Positions 10,393 through 15,775 of a stretch of DNA of 23,377 nucleotides are shown piece by piece. The translations under genes and the position numbers were made by a program. The number at the start of each line of letters is the position of its first letter. The first letter of the stretch is position 1. The DNA lies in assembly GCA_023412655.1 (NCBI GenBank), contig JAEYNH010000145.1:1-23377 (forward strand). The letters are read 5' to 3'. This DNA is from Pseudomonadota bacterium. Lineage in GTDB: Bacteria; Pseudomonadota; Alphaproteobacteria; Caulobacterales; Caulobacteraceae. The notes below the pieces were generated by a model that did no database searches, was not told where the DNA came from, and was given only the letters and a program-made list of their open reading frames with translations.

Positions 10393-11784
10393 CTAGAGGC
10401 CCGCCCAGTTGCCGTGGAAGCCGAAGGGCACCCGGCGGGGCATCTCGGCTATGCCGATCGGCCCCTTGGCCAGGTCCTGGGCTTCGAAGATCAGCAGGTC
10501 CGAGCGGTTCTCCGCCGCCCGCCAGACCACCGCGGTGAGCCAGCCATCGCCTTCGGGCGCAGCATCCGAGCGGGGCACGAACACCGGCTCGGAGGTCATG
10601 TCCCCGCCGTCCAGCTCATAGACCTGCCGCCGGCCGGTCTGCAGGTCGAGATGGGCGATGGCAGTCTGTTTGATGGTCTGCAGGCCCGCGGGGTCGCAGG
10701 CGTACCAGCCGTGGCGGTGGCGGCGGGTCTCCACCCGGGGATCGACCCGCGGGAACTCGCCGTCGAGGTCGTCCAGCGGCGCCTCATGGATGGCGTCGCT
10801 GTCGCCCGCCAGGTCGAAGGTCCAGCGGACCAGCCGGGCCGCGGCCTTGGCGCCAGGCGAACCGTCGGCGTTGGGGAACAGGGGCGCATTGTCGTAGCGC
10901 ATGACGTCGGCGAACAGCCGGCCGTCCTCCTCCCAGGCGTTGAGCGGGTGGAAGACGTAGCAGGCCTCGGTGTTGAACCAGCGGATGCTGTCCACCGAGC
11001 CGTCCCGGCGCATGACGCCCACGTGGCTGCCCTTGTCCGGCTCCCACGCGAAGGGCGGGCGCCCACCCATGGCCCGCTCCAGGCTGCCGGTGAGCGGCAG
11101 GATCGGGAACAGCACGTGGTTCTCGGTGACCATGAAGTCGTGAACCATGGAGGCGAAGGGCGCCTCGAAGTCGTCGCGGCGCACCACCCGGCCCTGCGGG
11201 TCGGTGACGCCATAGCTCATGCCGGCCGAGAACGGCATGGGTCCGACGCCGTAGCCGAACCAGACCATCTCGCCCGTCGCCGGGTCGAGCTTGGGGTGGG
11301 CCGTGGTGCGGCCGAGGTAGGCCTCGTCGTAGCCGATGGTCTCCAGCGTCCGCGGATCCATGCGGGTGGGCATGTGGCCTTCCTCGAGCGCCATCAGCTT
11401 GCCCGCGTGCCAGACGATGTTGGTGTTGGCGACGCCGGAGTCCTGGCCGATGCGGTCGGGCTCGGTGGTCATGGGATTGCCGAAGGTGCCGAACAGCGAG
11501 CGGCCCGCCTCGTTCTCGGCGCGCCACTTGGGCGTGCGCACATAGCGGTTGCGGTACGAGACCTTGCCGTCCTCGACGTAGAAGCCGTGGACCATCCCGT
11601 CGCCTGCGAACCAGTGGTGGTTCGGGTCGCGCGGCTCGAACTGAGGGTTGGGACCGATGCGGAACAGGGCGCCACGCATCTCGCGGGGGATCTCGCCCTT
11701 CACCGTGAGGTCGTAGTCGTCCTCCGAGCGGATGGGCGCGAAGTTGCCCACCAGATAGGGGTTCGCACGCATATCGCCGTCCAT
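10393..11784 (-). CDS. Carotenoid oxygenase family (RPE65-type) dioxygenase
   Basis: Members are non-heme Fe(II) dioxygenases that split a C=C bond in carotenoids, apocarotenoids or stilbene-type compounds such as lignostilbene. The 463-residue protein is of family size. The four iron-binding histidines of the seven-bladed propeller can be assigned: His163 (TTAHPKLD), His215 (MVHDFMVTENH), His279 (YVFHPLNAWEE) and His457 (GFHGNW near the C-terminus). GEIPREMRGALFRIGPNPQ (30-48) and FAGDGMVHGFYVEDGKVSYRNRYVRT are typical N-terminal motifs. There is no signal peptide. The start is set at 11784 by GGGAGGA about 6 nt upstream; Met5 is an alternative. It is divergent from a TetR regulator with an operator-like repeat between them. 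The exact substrate cannot be told. Confidence 0.95.
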   Translation of the reverse strand: MDGDMRANPYLVGNFAPIRSEDDYDLTVKGEIPREMRGALFRIGPNPQFEPRDPNHHWFAGDGMVHGFYVEDGKVSYRNRYVRTPKWRAENEAGRSLFGTFGNPMTTEPDRIGQDSGVANTNIVWHAGKLMALEEGHMPTRMDPRTLETIGYDEAYLGRTTAHPKLDPATGEMVWFGYGVGPMPFSAGMSYGVTDPQGRVVRRDDFEAPFASMVHDFMVTENHVLFPILPLTGSLERAMGGRPPFAWEPDKGSHVGVMRRDGSVDSIRWFNTEACYVFHPLNAWEEDGRLFADVMRYDNAPLFPNADGSPGAKAAARLVRWTFDLAGDSDAIHEAPLDDLDGEFPRVDPRVETRRHRHGWYACDPAGLQTIKQTAIAHLDLQTGRRQVYELDGGDMTSEPVFVPRSDAAPEGDGWLTAVVWRAAENRSDLLIFEAQDLAKGPIGIAEMPRRVPFGFHGNWAGL

Positions 11785-11805
11785 GGCCGTTCCTCCCGAG
11801 CCGAG

Positions 11806-11821
11806 ACAACTTACGTTGTAA
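11806..11821. promoter_or_regulatory. Candidate TetR operator between the dioxygenase and TetR genes
   Basis: The 91-bp gap between the two divergent starts holds overlapping inverted repeats: ACAAC-TTAC-GTTGT (11806-11819) and TTAC-GTT-GTAA (11811-11821). Short AT-rich palindromes at such positions are typical TetR targets. A second palindrome, AAGCGCTT (11850-11857), lies 20 bp before the regulator start. I infer autoregulation and control of the dioxygenase; neither has been shown. Confidence 0.4.
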
Positions 11822-11876
11822 ATCTATTGGGTAAGGGCTACGCGTTGGCAAGCGCTTTCGTCAGCAATGAGTCCCG

Positions 11877-12479
11877 ATGCCCCGCGTCCTCACCGAGTCC
11901 GACGTCGCAGACTTCCGTGAACGGCTGTGCGCGGCGGCCGAGCGGCTGTTCGCCGAGCGCGGCCCGGATGCGGTGACCATGCGCCAGCTGGCGGCCGAAC
12001 TGGGGGTCTCCCCCATGACCCCCTATCGCTACTTCCAGGACAAGGAGGACATCCTTGCCGCGGTCCGGGCCAACGGCTTCAACCGCTTCGCCGAGGCCCT
12101 GGAGAAGGCCCGGAACACCACCGACGGCGACGCCCGGCGCAAGGGCGCCGCGGTAGGCGAGGCCTATGTGGCCTTCGCCCTGGAGCACCCGCACACCTAC
12201 AAGCTGATGTTCGACCTGAACCAGCCGGAAGAGGAACGCTATCCCGACCTCGTCGAGGCTGGCCGCCGTGCCAGGGCGACGCTCAGGGACTATGTGAAGG
12301 AGCTGATCGCCGCGGGCGTGCTGGCGGGCGATCCCGAGCAGCTCGGCGCCATGTTCTGGGCCGCGTCCCACGGCTGCGTGGTGCTGGAACTGGCCGGCAA
12401 GCTGCCGCCGGGGAGCGCCAAGGCGCTGCATTCCGCCATGGGACAGGCGATGACCCGGGGCCTGCGCCCCGAGGGTTAG
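11877..12479 (+). CDS. TetR/AcrR-family transcriptional regulator with WHG-type C-terminal domain
   Basis: A 200-residue DNA-binding repressor-type protein. The N-terminal helix-turn-helix is clear: RLCAAAERLFAERGPDAVTMRQLAAELGVSPMTPYRYFQDKEDILAAV (about 16-63). The ligand-binding half contains YVAFALEHPHTYKLMFDLNQPE and AMFWAASHGCVVLELAGKL, which fits the WHG-type C-terminal domain of many TetR proteins. The start at 11877 has no good ribosome site, but the N-terminal sequence fits the family. It is divergent from the carotenoid-oxygenase-type gene, the usual arrangement for a local regulator. Its TAG overlaps the stop codon of the convergent RDD gene (12476-12479). The ligand is unknown. 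Confidence 0.94.
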   Translation: MPRVLTESDVADFRERLCAAAERLFAERGPDAVTMRQLAAELGVSPMTPYRYFQDKEDILAAVRANGFNRFAEALEKARNTTDGDARRKGAAVGEAYVAFALEHPHTYKLMFDLNQPEEERYPDLVEAGRRARATLRDYVKELIAAGVLAGDPEQLGAMFWAASHGCVVLELAGKLPPGSAKALHSAMGQAMTRGLRPEG

Positions 12480-13234
12480 ACTCGCACCACCCGGGCGCCG
12501 GTCCAGCGGTCATAGACAGGATCCGGCCGGCCGATCAGCAGCAGGACCAGCGACGCCAGGGCGAGGACGCCCACCACCGCCAGCTCGCCGATCCAGACCG
12601 TCCGAGCGTGGGCCAGAAGGCTGGGCGCGAGGCGGCCCAGCTGCGGCAGCACCGCCATCAGCAGCGCGGCCGCCACAAGCCAGGCGTAGATGATCAGGTT
12701 GCGCGACAGGGCCCTTGGGAGCCCCAGGCGCCCGCCCGAAGCCCCCACGATGCGCAGCCCCAGCGCGGCCTTGCCCGGCGTGCCGCGCAGCCGGCCCTCG
12801 CACAGGGCCATCCAGGCGATGAAGGCCAGGGGATAGGCGAAGCCCAGGGATATGGGCCGCACCGGCTCGCCCTCGCGGTCCACCGGCTGCAGCACCGCCG
12901 CCCGCATCAGGGTCTCGCCCTGCTGGGCCTCGACGGCCACCGAGATGAAGCGTCCGCTCTCCAGACCCAGGAACAGGCGCCGGCAGGCGGTGGCCGAGAC
13001 CACCCGCGCCGAGTCCGCCGGAATGGCCGAAAGCGCCGCCGCAACCACCATGGGCGGGATCCGGTCCGCCGGCCCGCAGCGGTCGATGGGCTGGAAGACG
13101 TAGGCCCGCAGACGGCCGTCGGTGGCCGCATAGAGCGCCACCGAGATCAGGCTGGCCGCCAGCAGGAAGAACACTCCGTCCACCGCCGCCGCCGCCAGGC
13201 GTCGCCAGGCCGGCGCCGCGTCCCTGTCACTCAT
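12476..13234 (-). CDS. RDD-family membrane protein
   Basis: A 252-residue inner-membrane protein of unknown role. Four membrane segments can be seen (about 17-37, 127-146, 179-198, 214-234). RDD-family marks are the Arg-Arg…Asp pattern in the first helix (RRLAAAAVDG), GTPGKAALGLRIVGASGGRLG (151-171) after the second helix, and the closing PVYDRWTGARVV (239-250). Between helices 1 and 2 there is a loop of about 90 residues with two cysteines (Cys53, Cys84); classical RDD domains have only a short loop here. GGAGG precedes the ATG. It converges on the TetR gene with a 4-nt overlap and is divergent from the epoxide hydrolase gene. Confidence 0.85.
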   Translation of the reverse strand: MSDRDAAPAWRRLAAAAVDGVFFLLAASLISVALYAATDGRLRAYVFQPIDRCGPADRIPPMVVAAALSAIPADSARVVSATACRRLFLGLESGRFISVAVEAQQGETLMRAAVLQPVDREGEPVRPISLGFAYPLAFIAWMALCEGRLRGTPGKAALGLRIVGASGGRLGLPRALSRNLIIYAWLVAAALLMAVLPQLGRLAPSLLAHARTVWIGELAVVGVLALASLVLLLIGRPDPVYDRWTGARVVRV

Positions 13235-13248
13235 GGCTCGTCCCCCTC

Positions 13249-13268
13249 CGGCGGCAACTTGACCGCCG
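13249..13268. promoter_or_regulatory. Inverted repeat between RDD and epoxide hydrolase genes
   Basis: CGGCGG and CCGCCG flank CAACTTGA in the 78-bp divergent gap. It could be an operator or the -35 region of the epoxide hydrolase promoter (TTGACC at 13259-13264), but no good -10 follows. Such GC repeats are common by chance here, so support is weak. Confidence 0.2.
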
Positions 13269-13312
13269 TCGCGTCATCCGTCGAGGCTCGAGGTCATCCA
13301 GGGAGGTCCGCC

Positions 13313-14473
13313 ATGCCACAATCGCAGCCCTTCGAGGTCGCGTGGAGCGCCGAGGAGGTGGAGGCCGTGCTGTCGCAGGTGCGCGCCTATCCCTGGCCGC
13401 CGGCGCCGGCGGTGGCCGACGGCTGGGCCTATGGCTGCGACGACGGCTACCTGCGGGAGCTCTGCCGGCACTGGACGGAGGCCTATGACTGGCGCGCGGC
13501 CGTGGCCGACCTCAACCGCTTCCCGCAGTTCACGGCCAGGATCGAGGACTTCGACCTCCACTTCGTGCATCTGGTGGGCGAGGCGGGCGGCCGGCGGCCG
13601 CTGATCCTCACCCACGGCTGGCCCGGCTCGCACTACGAGTTCTGGCAGGCGGCGGAGAAGCTGGCCTTCCCGAGCCGGCACGGGGGCGAGACCGCCGACG
13701 CCTTCGACCTGGTCATCCCGTCCCTGCCCGGCTTCGGCTTCTCGTCCAAGCCGGCGCGCCCCATCGGCCAGCGCGCCACCGCCCGCCTGTTCAACACCCT
13801 GATGACGAAGGTGCTGGGCTACGACAGCTACCTGGCCCAGGGCGGCGACTGGGGCGGCCTGGTGACCTCGTGGCTCGGCCACGACCATGGCGTCCAGGCC
13901 AGGGGGCCGGTGCGGGCCATCCACCTGAACATGATCGGCTTCCGCCCGGCGGACGGCCCGCAGTCCGAGGCGGAAGCGGACTGGATGGAACGGCAGCGGG
14001 CGATGCTGGATGTCATGGGCGCCTACCTGCGCCTGCAGGTCTCGCGGCCGCAGTCGATCGCCTGGATGGCGGCGGGCAATCCCGTGGGCCAGGCCGCCTG
14101 GATCGCCGAGCGGTTCCACGACTGGACGGACCTGTCGGCCCGGTCCCTGGACGAGGCCTTCCCCAAGGACCGACTGCTCACCAACATCATGCTCTATGTG
14201 ATGACCGGCAGCTTCACGACCGGCGCCTGGTATTACCGCGGGCTGATGGAGGAAGGCGGCGTGGCGCTTCCGCCGGGCGAGCGCTGCGCCACGCCGACGG
14301 CCTTCGCCAACTTCCCGGGCGAGCCGCTCTATACCGCACCGCCCCGCAGCTGGGCCGAACGCGCCTATGAGGTCGTACGCTGGAGCGAGATGCCCAGGGG
14401 CGGCCACTTCGCGGCCATGGAGGAGCCGGATCTGTTCGTCGACGAGGTCCGGGCTTGGGGCCGGTCGGTCTGA
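13313..14473 (+). CDS. Epoxide hydrolase (microsomal-type, EHN + alpha/beta hydrolase)
   Basis: Predicted to open epoxides to diols with water in the cytoplasm. The 386-residue protein has an N-terminal epoxide hydrolase (EHN) region (about 4-112) and an alpha/beta hydrolase core. The active site is readable by comparison with microsomal/juvenile-hormone epoxide hydrolases: oxyanion motif HGWPGSHYEFW (101-111), nucleophile Asp179 in QGGDWGG, acid Glu337 in FPGEPLY, general base His365 in RGGHFAAMEEP, and Tyr307 or Tyr308 as a likely epoxide-polarising residue. The start is fixed by GGGAGG (13301-13306) and by homology; the frame is open far upstream across the TetR and RDD genes without meaning. 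The threonine-aldolase-type gene follows after 16 bp, so the two are probably one operon. Confidence 0.93.
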   Translation: MPQSQPFEVAWSAEEVEAVLSQVRAYPWPPAPAVADGWAYGCDDGYLRELCRHWTEAYDWRAAVADLNRFPQFTARIEDFDLHFVHLVGEAGGRRPLILTHGWPGSHYEFWQAAEKLAFPSRHGGETADAFDLVIPSLPGFGFSSKPARPIGQRATARLFNTLMTKVLGYDSYLAQGGDWGGLVTSWLGHDHGVQARGPVRAIHLNMIGFRPADGPQSEAEADWMERQRAMLDVMGAYLRLQVSRPQSIAWMAAGNPVGQAAWIAERFHDWTDLSARSLDEAFPKDRLLTNIMLYVMTGSFTTGAWYYRGLMEEGGVALPPGERCATPTAFANFPGEPLYTAPPRSWAERAYEVVRWSEMPRGGHFAAMEEPDLFVDEVRAWGRSV

Positions 14474-14489
14474 GGGCTAAAGGGCGAGG

Positions 14490-15503
14490 ATGACCCACGC
14501 CCGCTACGACTTCGCGTCGGACAACACGGCGCCCGCCGCGCCCGAGGCGCTGGAGGCGCTGGTCGCCGCCAACACCGGCTTCACCTCGGGCTACGGGACC
14601 GATCCCGTCACCGCCCGGGCCGCCGACCTGGTGCGCGAGCTGCTGGACGCCGACGCCGAGGTGCGGTTCGTGGCCTCGGGCACCGCCGCCAACGCCGTGT
14701 CCCTGGCGGGCCTGGCCAGGCCCTTCGAGGCGGTGCTGGCCCATGAACACGCCCACGTCTGCACCGACGAGACGGGCGCGCCGGGCTTCTTCGGCCAGGG
14801 CGTGGGACTGGTGCGGCTGCCGGGCGTGTCGGGCAAGATCGACCCCATCGCGCTCAAGGCCCCGCTCAACGCGCCCGACGTCTCCTACCGCCAGCCGCCC
14901 GCCGCGCTGTCGCTCACCAACGCCACCGAATATGGGACGGTCTATTCGGCCGACGAGCTCAAGGCGCTGATCGCGCCGGTCAAGGCCAAGGGCTATGGCG
15001 TGCATCTCGACGGGGCGCGCCTGGCCAACGCCGCCGCCGCCGGTTTCGACCTGAAGGCCATCAGAAGCCTGGGCGTCGACGTCCTGGTGCTCGGCGGCAC
15101 CAAGGCCGGGATGCCGCCCACCGAGGCCATGGTGATCTTCGACCGGGCGCTGGCCCGCCGCTTCGACGCCCGGCTGAAACAGGCCGGCCAGCTGCCGTCC
15201 AAGGGCCGCTTCTATGCCGCCCCGTTCATCGGGATGCTGGGGTCGGGCGCCTTCCTGCGCCACGCGGCCCACGCCAACGCCATGGCGCGGAAGCTCGCGC
15301 GCCTTTCTCCATTCCCGGTTGTGCACCCCGTGGAAGCGAATGCGGTGTTCGTGCAGATGGACGACGCGGCGCTCGCCCGCCTGCACGCTTCCGGCTGGTT
15401 CGCATACCGCTTCCTCGACGGCTCGGTGCGACTCATGTGCTCGTGGGCGACGACCGAAGAGGCGGTGGAACAGCTGGCGGTTACCCTCCGCAGCTTGGCC
15501 TGA
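14490..15503 (+). CDS. Threonine aldolase / beta-eliminating lyase family PLP enzyme
   Basis: Fold-type I PLP enzyme, most like low-specificity L-threonine aldolase, which splits threonine or allo-threonine to glycine and acetaldehyde. The 337-residue size fits. The PLP lysine is Lys205 in LVLGGTKAGM; Asp174 in GVHLDGARLANA binds the pyridine nitrogen; SGTAANAVSL (63-72) holds the phosphate region; His87/His89 in LAHEHAHVCTDE stack near the cofactor. The N-terminal DFASDNTAPAAPEALEAL is the standard start. AGGGCGAGG precedes the ATG, 16 bp after the epoxide hydrolase stop, so co-transcription is likely. A role in the neighbouring pathway is not evident; a related beta-hydroxy-amino-acid substrate is possible. 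Confidence 0.9.
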   Translation: MTHARYDFASDNTAPAAPEALEALVAANTGFTSGYGTDPVTARAADLVRELLDADAEVRFVASGTAANAVSLAGLARPFEAVLAHEHAHVCTDETGAPGFFGQGVGLVRLPGVSGKIDPIALKAPLNAPDVSYRQPPAALSLTNATEYGTVYSADELKALIAPVKAKGYGVHLDGARLANAAAAGFDLKAIRSLGVDVLVLGGTKAGMPPTEAMVIFDRALARRFDARLKQAGQLPSKGRFYAAPFIGMLGSGAFLRHAAHANAMARKLARLSPFPVVHPVEANAVFVQMDDAALARLHASGWFAYRFLDGSVRLMCSWATTEEAVEQLAVTLRSLA

Positions 15504-15775
15504 ATGTCCTTGAAAAGGGCGAAGTTTGCCCCGAGTTACGCCCAACTGTGACAACTTTGGCGCACCCGGCCGCCAAACACCATTATCGATGCCTCATTCG
15601 GCCCGCTTTGTGGCGCGTTCCGGTTGCCGGTATGACGTCACCATGACAGGTTCCGCCGCATCCCGCGGGGGGCCTATCCGCTAGCATCTACACGCAACGC
15701 GCGAACCGTCCCTGGCGGCTGGGACTCTTCCAAAGGAAGACAGTCCTGCCTTCAACCACCTTCCGGGGCGTTAGA
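15504..15775 (+). promoter_or_regulatory. Regulatory gap upstream of the TonB-dependent receptor
   Basis: The 272 bp hold no convincing gene. Visible elements: a 22-nt inverted repeat TTTGGCG-N8-CGCCAAA (15556-15577) without a T-run, so an operator rather than a terminator; the palindrome TGACGTCA (15633-15640) followed by a repeat of its ATGAC half; a CCCGCGGG palindrome (15662-15669); GCTAGCATC (15680-15688), which resembles part of the Caulobacter -10 (GCTANAWC) without a clear -35; and a leader hairpin at 15722-15746. This is the largest control region in the window, as expected for a regulated outer-membrane receptor. Confidence 0.45.
15722..15746 (+). promoter_or_regulatory. Hairpin in the 5' leader of the TonB-dependent receptor mRNA
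   Basis: GGACT-CTTCC (15722-15731) pairs with GGAAG-(AC bulge)-AGTCC (15735-15746) across an AAA loop. It lies 29 nt before the start codon. It could stabilise the transcript or be a site for RNA-level control. Confidence 0.35.

Noticed and set aside
11927..13312. Upstream extension of the epoxide hydrolase frame through the TetR and RDD genes
   Set aside because: The residues are shadow-like. The true start at 13313 has a strong ribosome site and family homology.
15556..15577. Terminator for the threonine-aldolase-type gene
   Set aside because: The inverted repeat has no T-run after it, so an operator role is more likely than intrinsic termination.
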